Of a DNA stretch of 64,000 bases, positions 7,557 to 16,504 are shown piece by piece. Position 1 is the first letter of the stretch. Each line of letters starts with the position of its first letter. Below the pieces are notes generated by a model, which was not told the origin of the DNA, ran no database searches, and was given only the letters and a program-made list of their open reading frames with translations. The position numbers were made by a program, and so were the translations under genes. The DNA is from UBA57 sp963577725. Its GTDB lineage: Archaea > Thermoproteota > Nitrososphaeria > Nitrososphaerales > UBA57. The stretch spans positions 1 through 64,000 of the forward strand of contig JAKZTE010000011.1 in assembly GCA_047517285.1 (NCBI GenBank), in the 5' to 3' direction.

Positions 7557-8557
7557 TCTAATTCGCCTTTCTGTGTACTAAGTTTTAGAACTTTAGGAAC
7601 GTCTAATTTTCGACCTTTTGATCTAATTGGATATCGAAGTATAACGGGTCGTTTGATAGGACCTGGTAATGAGCCTTTAATGATGACGTAGTCTTCAGGT
7701 ACTAAACCGAAATGGGTGAAACCGCCATCAGGATTAACACTTTGTTCTTTTTCATTTGCAATAAAAAGAACTTTCTTATTAAATTCAGTTCGTTGATGAA
7801 AACCCATTTGTCCAGCACGAGGAACCGTATACATAATATTTGCGGGACTCCAGGCACCAACAGTACCAACTTCTCGAACAGTTTTTCGAGATTTATGTTG
7901 TTTCCTTTTTATACCGAATCGTTTTACAGGTCCTTGCCAGCCTTTGCCTTTTGTAACACCAAGTGCATCGACCAACATTCCAGGTTTTATAATATCAGAA
8001 ACAGTAATTTTCTTTCCTAGATTGTTTTCAATATATTCAAATTGATTTTCTAACGTAATACCTCCAAGTCCAATTTCAAACAAATATGGTTTAATTTGAG
8101 ATAGACCTGCTTGCTTAGGAGGTACAGAAACAATTGCGCAAAGTTTATTCAAAGATTCAAGATTATCTTTGATTTTACTAACTTTAGAATCATAATCAGA
8201 ATTTAATTTTTGTTTTCTTGATATTTCTTTAGGAAGTTGTTTTGCATATACTTCACTAAAAACTAGAAGTCCATCAAGACTATTTTTGTATGCGCGTAAA
8301 CCGACAATAGTCATTGGAGCACAAGACAAAACAGTAGCGTGGTTAAAGATAGGTTTTCCAAAGGTAGGAGATTTATCTACATTATCAACAGTCAGAACAT
8401 TCATAGAACCAACCTTAAAACCCATAAAACCAAGCAAAGTAGGTTCTTCTGATTTAACATCAGGCCAATTTCGAATTCTTGCATTTAGAGTACCATGTCT
8501 ACCTCTTGGCCTAAATGCCAAGGAACCACGTCTTGGAGCTGAATGTTTTCTACCCAT
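7553..8557 (-). CDS. rpl3: 50S ribosomal protein uL3 (L3)
   Basis: A 334-residue archaeal L3. It starts GRKHSAPRRGSLAFRPRGR and contains VDALGVTKGKGWQGPVKRFG and the QMGFHQRTEFNKKV segment, both family signatures near the peptidyl transferase centre. As usual in archaea L3 heads the L3-L4-L23-L2 block. Upstream is a 78-nt gap to eS25 in the same direction, so eS25 may be co-transcribed. Confidence 0.97.
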   Translation of the reverse strand: MGRKHSAPRRGSLAFRPRGRHGTLNARIRNWPDVKSEEPTLLGFMGFKVGSMNVLTVDNVDKSPTFGKPIFNHATVLSCAPMTIVGLRAYKNSLDGLLVFSEVYAKQLPKEISRKQKLNSDYDSKVSKIKDNLESLNKLCAIVSVPPKQAGLSQIKPYLFEIGLGGITLENQFEYIENNLGKKITVSDIIKPGMLVDALGVTKGKGWQGPVKRFGIKRKQHKSRKTVREVGTVGAWSPANIMYTVPRAGQMGFHQRTEFNKKVLFIANEKEQSVNPDGGFTHFGLVPEDYVIIKGSLPGPIKRPVILRYPIRSKGRKLDVPKVLKLSTQKGELE

Positions 8558-8635
8558 AAAAAATCACATTGATTAAAGTAAAATAAACGTAAATTGATTT
8601 TTAAGCATTGTGATTTTAGATCCTATAATTTAGAT

Positions 8636-8950
8636 TTATTCGATTAATTTCCATATATAATGACCCGAATAACCGCCAACTCGTGTGATACGGTTTTTTG
8701 ATTCAAGATCGTGAAGGAATTTATTAGCAACTGACGCATTAACTTTCAATATTCTTGATGTTTCGTATAAAGTAATAGCTTTGGTACTGCCAAAGACTTC
8801 TTTGAGTTTATTATCGTCAACGTTAGGCACTGATAATCCATAACTGACATCTTCTATCGATTTCACCTTTGGTTTATTACTCGATTTAGTATCAGATTGC
8901 TCCTTTGGCTTGTTCCAGCTTTTCTTAGTATCTTTTTTTGTCTCTGACAT
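8636..8950 (-). CDS. rps25e: 30S ribosomal protein eS25 (S25e)
   Basis: The 104-residue protein has a Lys/Ser-rich N-terminal half and a C-terminal winged-helix domain (about residues 45-104: KAITLYETSRILKVNASVAN, then KNRITRVGGYSGHYIWK), matching eS25. This protein occurs in eukaryotes, Crenarchaeota and Thaumarchaeota but not generally in Euryarchaeota, so it helps place the genome. It lies upstream of L3 in the same direction, divergent from the DNA ligase gene. Confidence 0.88.
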   Translation of the reverse strand: MSETKKDTKKSWNKPKEQSDTKSSNKPKVKSIEDVSYGLSVPNVDDNKLKEVFGSTKAITLYETSRILKVNASVANKFLHDLESKNRITRVGGYSGHYIWKLIE

Positions 8951-9040
8951 ATATACAATATATCTAAAAACATAGTAAGATAAACTTTACCACGATTAAA
9001 AAAGACTAGATTAATAATATTTGAGAGTTATTGAATATGT

Positions 9041-10792
9041 GTGGATTACAGCATAGTTGCACAAGCATATGAAGACATGGAAAAGACTAGGAAGAGATTA
9101 GAACTTTTAGAGATTTTATCAGGTCTTTTTAAAAATACATCGTCAAAAGTCATTGAGAGAGTAATATATCTAACACAAGGTAAAATAAAACCAGATTTTT
9201 ATGGGATAGAATTAGGAATGTCAGATAAATTAGTAATAAAAGTATTAGAGAAATCTACGTCTATGTCCAAAGATAGTATACAAGAAGAGTATAAGAAAAC
9301 TGGGGATTTAGGAGAAGTAACAAAGATTGCATTATCAAATAAAGTACAAACTACATTAGTAAAAGATAGATTAACAGTAGAAAGAGTTTATAGTACATTT
9401 GAAGATATTGCAGATACCACTGGACATGGATCGGTAGATATAAAAATTGCCCATTTATCAGGGCTATTATCTGATTGCACGCCACTTGAAGGAAAATACA
9501 TTATAAGAACACTTACTGGAATACTAAGACTAGGAATAGCAGATTATACTGTTTTAGATGCATTAGCTGTTACATATACTGGCGATAAGAAAAACAGAAA
9601 ATATTTAGAAAGAACGTATAACGTTTCAAGTGATCTTGGGAAAGTGGCAAGAATTGTTGTAGAAAAAGGCTTGAAAGGATTAGAAGAAATTAACATCGTA
9701 GTAGGAAATCCAATTAGACCAATGCTTGCAGAAAGATTGAGTTCATCGCAAGAAATCATTGATAAAGTAGGTGGAAAAATGAGTTTAGAATATAAGTTAG
9801 ATGGTGAAAGATTACAGATTCATGTAAACAAGAAACAAGTGAGTATTTTTTCGAGAAAATTAGAGAATATAACAAATCATTATCCAGATGTTTCTTCAAT
9901 AATGAGTGAAATCAACGTAGAGAATATGATAGTAGAAGCAGAGGCAGTAGCAATAAACAAAGAAAATGGTTCATATTTACCATTTCAGGAACTTATGCAT
10001 AGAAGAAGAAAACATAAAATTAAAGAAGCAGTAGAAAACTATCCAATATCAATTAACTTATTTGATATAATATTTTTTGATAATGAAGATTTAACAAATT
10101 CTAGTTATGAGCGAAGAAGGGAAATTTTGAATATCATAGTAAAAAAGAATAAAAAATTAGATATTGTTAAAAATAAAATAATTCGAAGTGCTGAAGAAAT
10201 CGATAATTTTCTAGAACAATCCATAGAAGAAGGTTGTGAAGGATTAGTAATCAAAGATCTGCAAGGAACATATAGAGCAGGGGCAAGAGAATACCTATGG
10301 ATTAAATTAAAAAGAGAATATAAATCAGAAATGTCAGATACTTTAGATTTGGTAGTAATTGGAGCAATATATGGAAAAGGGAAAAGAGTAAACAGATATG
10401 GAGCGTTACTTTTAGCAGCTTATGACAAAGAAGAAGACGTGTTTAGAAGCTTTTGTAAAGTAGGAACTGGTTTTTCAGATGAGCAATTGAGGATAATTTA
10501 CGAGAAACTACAAAAATGTATAATAAAAGATAAACATGTAATGGTGGATTCAAAAATGGAAGTAGATGTATGGTTCAAACCAAACATAGTATTAGAAATC
10601 ACTGGATCTGAGATAACCATCAGTCCAATACATACAGCAAATATGAATGAAATTCGAAAAGATTTTGGTCTTGCGTTGCGGTTTCCAATATTTACCGGAA
10701 GAATCAGAGAAGATAAAATGGCTCAAGATATAACCACTACAATGGAAATAATGAATGAATATAAAAAACAGTTAAAAAAAGTAATAAATTAG
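9041..10792 (+). CDS. lig: ATP-dependent DNA ligase
   Basis: This 583-residue protein has the archaeal/eukaryotic ligase I layout: an N-terminal DNA-binding domain, the adenylation domain with the nucleotidyl-accepting lysine K252 in KLDGER, motifs IVEAEAVAI and EGLVIKD, and the C-terminal OB domain (YGKGKRVNRYGALLLAAYD). It seals nicks at Okazaki fragments and repair sites using ATP. The start is a GTG at 9041; the ATG 4 nt upstream is out of frame. Divergent from eS25 across 90 nt. Confidence 0.97.
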   Translation: MDYSIVAQAYEDMEKTRKRLELLEILSGLFKNTSSKVIERVIYLTQGKIKPDFYGIELGMSDKLVIKVLEKSTSMSKDSIQEEYKKTGDLGEVTKIALSNKVQTTLVKDRLTVERVYSTFEDIADTTGHGSVDIKIAHLSGLLSDCTPLEGKYIIRTLTGILRLGIADYTVLDALAVTYTGDKKNRKYLERTYNVSSDLGKVARIVVEKGLKGLEEINIVVGNPIRPMLAERLSSSQEIIDKVGGKMSLEYKLDGERLQIHVNKKQVSIFSRKLENITNHYPDVSSIMSEINVENMIVEAEAVAINKENGSYLPFQELMHRRRKHKIKEAVENYPISINLFDIIFFDNEDLTNSSYERRREILNIIVKKNKKLDIVKNKIIRSAEEIDNFLEQSIEEGCEGLVIKDLQGTYRAGAREYLWIKLKREYKSEMSDTLDLVVIGAIYGKGKRVNRYGALLLAAYDKEEDVFRSFCKVGTGFSDEQLRIIYEKLQKCIIKDKHVMVDSKMEVDVWFKPNIVLEITGSEITISPIHTANMNEIRKDFGLALRFPIFTGRIREDKMAQDITTTMEIMNEYKKQLKKVIN

Positions 10793-10834
10793 AATAAAGT
10801 TAAGGTTTTTTAATTCGTATAACTTATAATTTGT

Positions 10835-11488
10835 ATGTTTTCTGGGGGTTCTGAAGATAAAGCAAGAGGAAAGACACAAGCAGTATTACTTGATGAAACA
10901 AGAAAAGTACTGGATTCGTCAAGAGAGTTAGTAATTGTATTTAAAGCGGTTATTGAAAATGATGAGAAGAAAGTCAATGATTCAATTAAGAAAATAGGAG
11001 AAGCTGAAGATGAAATTGAGGGATATAGAAGAGCATTAACAAGAGAATTAGCAGAAGTAGGAAGTTTATTAATGAATAGAGAAGATTTGTTAAAAACAGC
11101 TTACGAAATAGAAGAAATAGCAGGCTATACTAGCGGTGTTGCATTTAGAATGTCAATTGTAGATAATAAATCATTAAAGAAGCCATCAATAAAAAAGGAA
11201 TTTGAAGAATTATTAGATATGATTATTGAATTAGTTCATAAATTAAATGAAATGGTAAGATCTCTTGCAGTAAATCCAGATAATGTAATTCAAATTGCAT
11301 ATGAATTGCAGAGAATTGAAAGAGAAACTGATTTGAAATATAGAAATCTTGTTAAGATTATAATGAAAGAAGTTGCTGGTGCAAAAGATGCAATGTTACT
11401 AAAAGATGCTGCAGAACATATAGAAGAGATGGCAGACAGATGTTTATCGGCAGCAGATTCAATAACAATTATTGCAATTGGATTATAG
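10835..11488 (+). CDS. PhoU-like DUF47 family protein
   Basis: A 217-residue all-helical protein with the acidic pattern of PhoU/DUF47 proteins: IENDEKKVNDSIKKIGEAED, REDLLKTAYEIEEIAGY and a second similar repeat EHIEEMADRCLSAADS. These Glu/Asp-x3-Asp/Glu patterns bind metal clusters in the family. DUF47 proteins often accompany phosphate transporters, but no transporter is near; here it stands before tRNA-processing genes. Role in phosphate control is inferred from the family only. Confidence 0.8.
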   Translation: MFSGGSEDKARGKTQAVLLDETRKVLDSSRELVIVFKAVIENDEKKVNDSIKKIGEAEDEIEGYRRALTRELAEVGSLLMNREDLLKTAYEIEEIAGYTSGVAFRMSIVDNKSLKKPSIKKEFEELLDMIIELVHKLNEMVRSLAVNPDNVIQIAYELQRIERETDLKYRNLVKIIMKEVAGAKDAMLLKDAAEHIEEMADRCLSAADSITIIAIGL

Positions 11489-11489
11489 T

Positions 11490-12050
11490 ATGCCGAATAA
11501 GTTGTTTAAAGGGGAATTAGTAGAAAATAGAATAGTAATTTGGGACATCGAAGAATCAAAGAAAATATTCGGAGATGGTTATTTTGGTAAACCACTAGGA
11601 GTCCAAAAACCCAAAGGAACTGATTTTGATGCACCATTAATCCTTGATTTAATTGAGGGTTATTATCTGGTCTCAGAAAAAAAGATAGCAATTCGTGATT
11701 TGATTTCAGGAAAAGTCATTTCAAAAAAGAGATTAGTAGAAAAATGCGAGAGCGAATACGTGTTATTCAAAGAGAAATTTCTTGTTTACAAGGAGTTAAG
11801 ATCTCGAGGGTATGTTGTCACTCCCGGAATAAAATTTGGAAGTGATTTCGCAGTTTATGAACATGGACCAGGAATTGATCATGCGCCATACATTATTCAA
11901 GTTATGTTACCTCAGGCCAATCTTACAGCGACAAGTATTGTATTAGCAGGACGTTTGGCAACAACTGTGAAAAAGAAGTTCCTGATTGCTGTTGTTAATT
12001 ACAGTCAAGAGGATATAGAATTCTTGTCGTTTGAATGGTGGAGAGCTTAG
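11490..12050 (+). CDS. endA: tRNA-splicing endonuclease
   Basis: A 186-residue archaeal EndA. The catalytic triad is visible as Tyr123 (DFAVYEHGPG), His131 (GIDHAPY) and the lysine near 161 (TTVKKKF). The length suggests the homotetrameric type rather than the duplicated dimeric form. The ATG at 11490 is preferred; it begins 1 nt after the upstream stop codon. It cuts bulge-helix-bulge introns, and one such intron is present in this window (tRNA-Arg at 31322-31407). Confidence 0.93.
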   Translation: MPNKLFKGELVENRIVIWDIEESKKIFGDGYFGKPLGVQKPKGTDFDAPLILDLIEGYYLVSEKKIAIRDLISGKVISKKRLVEKCESEYVLFKEKFLVYKELRSRGYVVTPGIKFGSDFAVYEHGPGIDHAPYIIQVMLPQANLTATSIVLAGRLATTVKKKFLIAVVNYSQEDIEFLSFEWWRA

Positions 12051-12086
12051 TCTCATTTTTATATTATAAGAAATATCGCAAAATAC
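12051..12086 (+). promoter_or_regulatory. TATA box for trmI, probable leaderless start
   Basis: TTTTTATATTATAAG spans about 12056-12070, centred some 25 nt before the TrmI ATG. Archaeal transcription starts about 25 nt after the box centre, so the transcript would begin at the start codon. No ribosome-binding site is seen in the gap. Confidence 0.5.
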
Positions 12087-12875
12087 ATGAAAGATAATAA
12101 GGTTGAGGAGAATGATTTCGTATTATTCTATTTGTCTCCAAGAAAGAAATGGCTAATTCAAGTTACTAATGAAAAACAAATACATACACATGCTGGATTT
12201 ATAGAAGGCAAAGACGTAATAGGAAAAGAGTATGGCCAATGTGTAATAACTAATACAAATAATGAGATATACTTATTGTATCCTAAACTTAATGATTATA
12301 TTTTCAAGTCAAAACGTGCGACGCAGATACTTTATCCAAAAGATATGGCAATAATCGCGAGTTGGACGGACTTGAGTAATGGAATGAATGTAATAGAAGC
12401 AGGAACTGGAAGTGGATCTTTAAGTTGTGTAATAGCAAATTTGATTCGACCAGATGGACATCTATATAGTTATGATATAAGAGAAGAATCGCATGAAATT
12501 GCAAAAAAGAATATTGAAAAAGCAGGATTGTCAGAATATGTTACATTAAGCCTCAAAGATGCAAAGTTAGGTTTAGAAGAAAGAAACATGGATGTGGCAA
12601 TATTAGATTTGGGGGATCCATGGACTTTGATCAAAACAATGAAAGATTGTCTTAGACCAGGAGGTTCATTGGCTTCAGTATCACCAACAATCAACCAAGT
12701 TGAGAAAGTGGTAATTGAATTACAGAATGAAGGGTTTCTAGAGGTAGAGACGTTAGAGATTTTGATGAGAGAGATGGAAGTAAGAGAAGGGAAAACGAGG
12801 CCCGCTATGAGAATGATTGGTCATACAACATATCTAACGTTTGCAAGGAAAAGTTTAGATACAGTTACAGTTTGA
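12087..12875 (+). CDS. trmI: tRNA (adenine-58/57-N1)-methyltransferase TrmI
   Basis: A 262-residue class I SAM-dependent methyltransferase of the TrmI/Gcd14 family. The SAM loop is VIEAGTGSGSLSCVIA, the acidic residue follows at YSYDIREES, and the motif IV stretch is LDLGDPW, which is diagnostic for this family. The N-terminal beta domain (GYxCVITNTNNEIYLLYPKL region) is also typical. It makes m1A in the T-loop. Next to EndA, so tRNA maturation genes cluster here. Confidence 0.92.
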   Translation: MKDNKVEENDFVLFYLSPRKKWLIQVTNEKQIHTHAGFIEGKDVIGKEYGQCVITNTNNEIYLLYPKLNDYIFKSKRATQILYPKDMAIIASWTDLSNGMNVIEAGTGSGSLSCVIANLIRPDGHLYSYDIREESHEIAKKNIEKAGLSEYVTLSLKDAKLGLEERNMDVAILDLGDPWTLIKTMKDCLRPGGSLASVSPTINQVEKVVIELQNEGFLEVETLEILMREMEVREGKTRPAMRMIGHTTYLTFARKSLDTVTV

Positions 12876-12894
12876 ATTGTAAGGAGAGAAGAAT

Positions 12895-13479
12895 ATGAAA
12901 ACCGATACAGTAGAAGATATTTCGTTTTTACTTTATTTCATGCCCGTGGTAATGTATATCATTAGTACTATATTGCATGTGACTGTTTCGGGGTTAACTT
13001 TTCAAGAGAGTTTTTTATCAGTAACAAGAAATCCGTTTTGGTTAGTCTTATCACTATTAGCAGTTAGTGCATCTTTAATTTTTCATATTAGATCAAGTAA
13101 TGAAGATGAAAGAACTGGACTAATATCCATTCATGCAAAACGAATGAGAATAATTGGTACAATAATTATATTATTATCTTTAGGAGAAGCAATAGCTGTA
13201 TCTGACGCTCAGACCAATATGATAGAATTATTCATAACAGGCAGATTACCTATTTTATTTACTGCAATAATGTTTTTACAATCAGCATTTATACAGATTC
13301 CTTTTGCAGTTAAAACAGAGAATAATAAGTTTATAATTAGTATATTTTCATCTGTATTGATTTTAGCAAGTCCAGTTTTATATTATTTAACCGATATGAT
13401 AGGATTACCGTTCATTGTAAATCTAAGTGTTTCATTAGTACTGGTAATATTTGGCGCATTATTATTTACTAGAAACTAA
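12895..13479 (+). CDS. Predicted multi-pass membrane protein of unknown function
   Basis: I do not recognise this 194-residue protein. Hydrophobicity suggests about six membrane segments (roughly residues 11-31, 47-64, 85-103, 112-135, 146-166 and 170-190) with a short charged loop (RSSNEDERTG) near 67-76. It begins 19 nt after trmI with a GGAGAGAAG-type ribosome-binding site and converges on the HAD gene with a 4-nt overlap. No catalytic motif is seen. Confidence 0.75.
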   Translation: MKTDTVEDISFLLYFMPVVMYIISTILHVTVSGLTFQESFLSVTRNPFWLVLSLLAVSASLIFHIRSSNEDERTGLISIHAKRMRIIGTIIILLSLGEAIAVSDAQTNMIELFITGRLPILFTAIMFLQSAFIQIPFAVKTENNKFIISIFSSVLILASPVLYYLTDMIGLPFIVNLSVSLVLVIFGALLFTRN

Positions 13480-14279
13480 AATAATTCATGATAAAGTTCG
13501 TCTATGTTTTGTATAGAATAACTAGGTTTATCAGAATCTGGAATAGAATTAATGTCAATATTAAGATCATTAGTGGTTAAGATACTAGTAATACCCAATG
13601 AATTAGCGCCTCGTATATCAGATGTAATATTATCACCAATCATAACTGCTTGATCAGGAGTTATATTGAAATCAGATAATACTTGATTAAAAATTTCAGG
13701 ATATGGTTTTCCAATATAACGAATCGACTTACCAGTAGCATGACTAATTGCTTGGGCGATTGCAGATTCTCCAAGGAAGTAACCAGTATCAGAATGATGC
13801 GTTCCTTTAAAGAATTTAGTGGTGCCAGAACAAATTAATTCAGCTCCGTTAAGAACAAGGCGCATTGCATGATTTAATTCTCTATAAGTCAAATTACGAT
13901 TCGCGCCAACTACAACAATATCTGCATCGTCGTTAGAGACATAGATTCCTGCGTCTTCGAGATCTTTTTTCAGACCCCATTCACTAATAACAAAGCATTT
14001 AGGATTCTTGTATGTTTCTTTTATAATTTGTGTAGTAGTAGAACCAGAGGTATACAATTCATTAGATTTGATTAAGAGGTCCATAGATCTGAGTTTCTCA
14101 AAAACTATTGCTTTTGGATTTCTTGAGATATTTGTAACTATTGCAATACGGATATTATTGGATTTAAGAGCAGAAATAAATTTTTGTACAAAAGGAAGGG
14201 AAATTTCTTTATCAATACTTTCACAGATAACTCCTTCGATATCAAGAAGAAATACCTGTTTATTTAACAAATCTTTCAT
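13476..14279 (-). CDS. HAD-superfamily hydrolase, NagD-like (subclass IIA)
   Basis: The 267-residue protein follows the NagD/p-nitrophenyl phosphatase plan: motif I near residue 13 (FLLDIEGVI), motif II VTNIS, a C2 cap with ADIVVVGANRNLTY, and motif III/IV YIGKPYPEIFNQVLSDF...VMIGDNITSDIRGA. Asp13 is the predicted nucleophile; the usual second Asp of DxD is Glu15. Likely a phosphatase on sugar phosphates or nucleotides, substrate unknown. Confidence 0.85.
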   Translation of the reverse strand: MKDLLNKQVFLLDIEGVICESIDKEISLPFVQKFISALKSNNIRIAIVTNISRNPKAIVFEKLRSMDLLIKSNELYTSGSTTTQIIKETYKNPKCFVISEWGLKKDLEDAGIYVSNDDADIVVVGANRNLTYRELNHAMRLVLNGAELICSGTTKFFKGTHHSDTGYFLGESAIAQAISHATGKSIRYIGKPYPEIFNQVLSDFNITPDQAVMIGDNITSDIRGANSLGITSILTTNDLNIDINSIPDSDKPSYSIQNIDELYHELF

Positions 14280-14342
14280 AATATATCATAAACAAGCGTA
14301 CAATTATCTTTTATTCGAGTTAAGATAATTGAATAAATAAAC

Positions 14343-14906
14343 ATGAGTTACAAATCACTAGAAAAGTTGTCAGAAGATGTCATAAAATGTAAGAAATGTG
14401 AATTATATAAGTCAAGAAATAAATCAGTGCCAGGAAGAGGAGAGAAAAGTAATAAGATTATTTTTGTTGGAGAAGCTCCAGGAGCAGAAGAAGATGAAAA
14501 AGGAATTCCATTCTGCGGTAGAGGAGGGGAATTATTAAGAAAGAGTATAAGAGAAGTTGGAATAGAAGATACAGAAGTATATATAACAAATTTAGTTAAA
14601 TGTAGACCGCCAAAAAACCGTCGTCCAACGGAAGAAGAGATAGAATCATGCAACAAATATTTACAAGAAGAAATTAGATTAATCAAACCTGAAATTACAA
14701 TATTACTTGGCAAGACCGCAATAAAGAAACAACACGAAGATGTATTATTAAAAGAACAACATGGTAAGATTATAAATAAGAAAGAAAGCAGATATCTTCT
14801 AACCTATCATCCAGCAGCAATATTAAGAAATCAAACAAAAATCAGTACTTGGATTGATGATTTAAAATTAATAAAGAAATATTATAAAAAAAAAGTGAGA
14901 AATTAG
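14343..14906 (+). CDS. udg4: Uracil-DNA glycosylase, family 4 (Fe-S)
   Basis: A 187-residue type 4 uracil-DNA glycosylase. The active-site motif GEAPGAEED (residues 43-51) and the second motif HPAAIL are both present. Four cysteines, C16, C19, C87 and C103, are spaced as for the family's 4Fe-4S cluster. It removes deaminated cytosine from DNA. It lies 2 nt before endonuclease III, making a two-gene base-excision repair operon. Confidence 0.94.
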   Translation: MSYKSLEKLSEDVIKCKKCELYKSRNKSVPGRGEKSNKIIFVGEAPGAEEDEKGIPFCGRGGELLRKSIREVGIEDTEVYITNLVKCRPPKNRRPTEEEIESCNKYLQEEIRLIKPEITILLGKTAIKKQHEDVLLKEQHGKIINKKESRYLLTYHPAAILRNQTKISTWIDDLKLIKKYYKKKVRN

Positions 14907-14908
14907 TT

Positions 14909-15559
14909 ATGAAAACAGTTCTTCAAGAAATGAAAAAAATGATAGAGATGAAACAAACGAATAAGTTAACCATGCTTGGAGAAGTTAAAAAAGAAGGGAA
15001 TGCGTTCAAGGTATTAATCTCAACTATATTATCATCTAGGACAAAAGATGATACGGCGTTAGGTGCATCTAATCGTCTATTTAAGAAATATAAAAATCCA
15101 AAAGAACTTTCGAAGGCAAAAACATTAGATATTAAGAAATTGATTAAGCCCGTAGCGTTCTATAAGACTAAATCAAAGAAGATAAAACAAGTAGCAGAGA
15201 TTATTCACAAAGACTACAATAATCAAGTACCGATTGAGATGGATGAATTATTGGACCTGCCATTGGTAGGTAGAAAAACAGCAAATTGTGTCTTAGTTTA
15301 TGGATTTAGAAAACCTGCAATACCGGTAGATGTACATGTTCATAGAATTTCAAACAGGTTAGGGTTAGTAGAAACAAAAATTCCTGAAGAAACAGAAATT
15401 AAATTATCTAAGATAGTAAATAAGAAACATTGGCTGCAGATTAATGAATATTTTGTGCGATTTGGGCAATTAATCTGTAAACCAATTAATCCAAAATGTG
15501 AAGAATGTGTATTTCAGAAAACCTGTAGATATTCACAAAATAGAAATAAGAACAATTAA
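14909..15559 (+). CDS. nth: Endonuclease III (DNA glycosylase/AP lyase)
   Basis: This 216-residue enzyme has the helix-hairpin-helix LPLVGRKTANCVL with catalytic Lys123, the catalytic Asp141 in VDVHVHRISNR, and the C-terminal iron-sulfur ligands C190-x6-C197-x2-C200-x5-C206. All features needed for activity are intact. It excises oxidised pyrimidines. The coupling with the uracil glycosylase gene fits a shared base-excision repair role. Confidence 0.96.
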   Translation: MKTVLQEMKKMIEMKQTNKLTMLGEVKKEGNAFKVLISTILSSRTKDDTALGASNRLFKKYKNPKELSKAKTLDIKKLIKPVAFYKTKSKKIKQVAEIIHKDYNNQVPIEMDELLDLPLVGRKTANCVLVYGFRKPAIPVDVHVHRISNRLGLVETKIPEETEIKLSKIVNKKHWLQINEYFVRFGQLICKPINPKCEECVFQKTCRYSQNRNKNN

Positions 15560-15563
15560 TCTC

Positions 15564-16265
15564 TCATTCCCAGTCATGTGCTTTAAACCAAATATCAGTA
15601 GTTTCTGGATAAATTTCGGATACTAGTTTTTTAATAGCTATAGCGTATTGACGGATCTCCCATTGCGCGGTTTTTTCAGTACGTAATTCAAGAAAATTCA
15701 TGATTGCTTGAAATGAAGCAGTCCAATATATTTCAGTATATTGATTAAGAGGAAGAATAGTACGTGCTTGTTCTTTTGCGACACCGATTTTTAATAGATT
15801 CTCATATGATTCTTCAACGTTTTTCATGAAATTATCGAATATTTTTTGACATTCAATATTAAGATCGTCAGACATGTTATCTCCAGAACCTTGTTTATTA
15901 TCAGTAGATTGTTGTCGCCAGACCAAGGGTTTGTAAAAATCTTTAACAGGAACATAACGACCACTAATTTCATTCCAAGCATGATCCTTAGTGGTAGAAG
16001 AACTAGTAGTTTCAATACCAACTACATGCTTGTACCATTGTCTCATAACAAATTCAGGAGCCTTGATATGAAATTGAATTATCATATGCCTAAATGGAGA
16101 GTAGTGTTTATTTTTAGCAAGAAATCGGACAAGTTTTCTATCTCCTTCTTCATATACGGTTTGACGTTTACCAAATGATACACGTGCAGAATTTACAACA
16201 GTCAAATCAGTACCTAGATGGTCTATAACCTCAATAAACCCAGAATCTAAGACTTCAATCTTCAC
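15564..16265 (-). CDS. thyX: FAD-dependent thymidylate synthase ThyX (variant motif)
   Basis: The 233-residue protein matches ThyX in overall order: VVNSARVSFGKR, HYSPFRHMIIQFHIKAPEFV, RQWYKH, NEISGRYV, and the C-terminal AQWEIRQYAIAIKKLV. It makes dTMP from dUMP with methylenetetrahydrofolate, FAD and NADPH. The usual RHRxxSxNE block is changed: Lys79-His80-Val replaces Arg-His-Arg, and about 15 extra Ser/Thr-rich residues separate it from the NExSxRY part. Similar KHxVG forms occur in some phage and divergent ThyX, so function is still likely. Confidence 0.88.
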   Translation of the reverse strand: MKIEVLDSGFIEVIDHLGTDLTVVNSARVSFGKRQTVYEEGDRKLVRFLAKNKHYSPFRHMIIQFHIKAPEFVMRQWYKHVVGIETTSSSTTKDHAWNEISGRYVPVKDFYKPLVWRQQSTDNKQGSGDNMSDDLNIECQKIFDNFMKNVEESYENLLKIGVAKEQARTILPLNQYTEIYWTASFQAIMNFLELRTEKTAQWEIRQYAIAIKKLVSEIYPETTDIWFKAHDWE

Positions 16266-16339
16266 AGTATTAATTATAAGAGTAAGTAATATAAAAAAGA
16301 CAGATTAAACAATCTTGATAGAGAGTCTATTAGAGATGT

Positions 16340-16414
16340 GCTTCGGTAGCTCAGACTGGTCAGAGCGCTTGCCTTGTAAGCAAGATGTCGAGGGTTCGAA
16401 TCCCTCTCGAAGCT
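16340..16414 (+). tRNA. tRNA-Thr (anticodon TGT)
   Basis: A full cloverleaf can be drawn: acceptor GCTTCGG with TCGAAGC at 16407-16413, D stem GCTC/GAGC, anticodon stem CTTGC/GCAAG with loop CTTGTAA, and T stem GAGGG/CCCTC with loop TTCGAAT. The anticodon TGT is at 16375-16377. The discriminator base is T; CCA is not encoded. No intron. Confidence 0.97.
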
Positions 16415-16504
16415 TTCATAAAATTTGGTGAAAATAGAGAAAAATTATACTTTATTATGATAATTATATTAATAATCAAATTATCAATATTATCAAGTGA
16501 TTAA

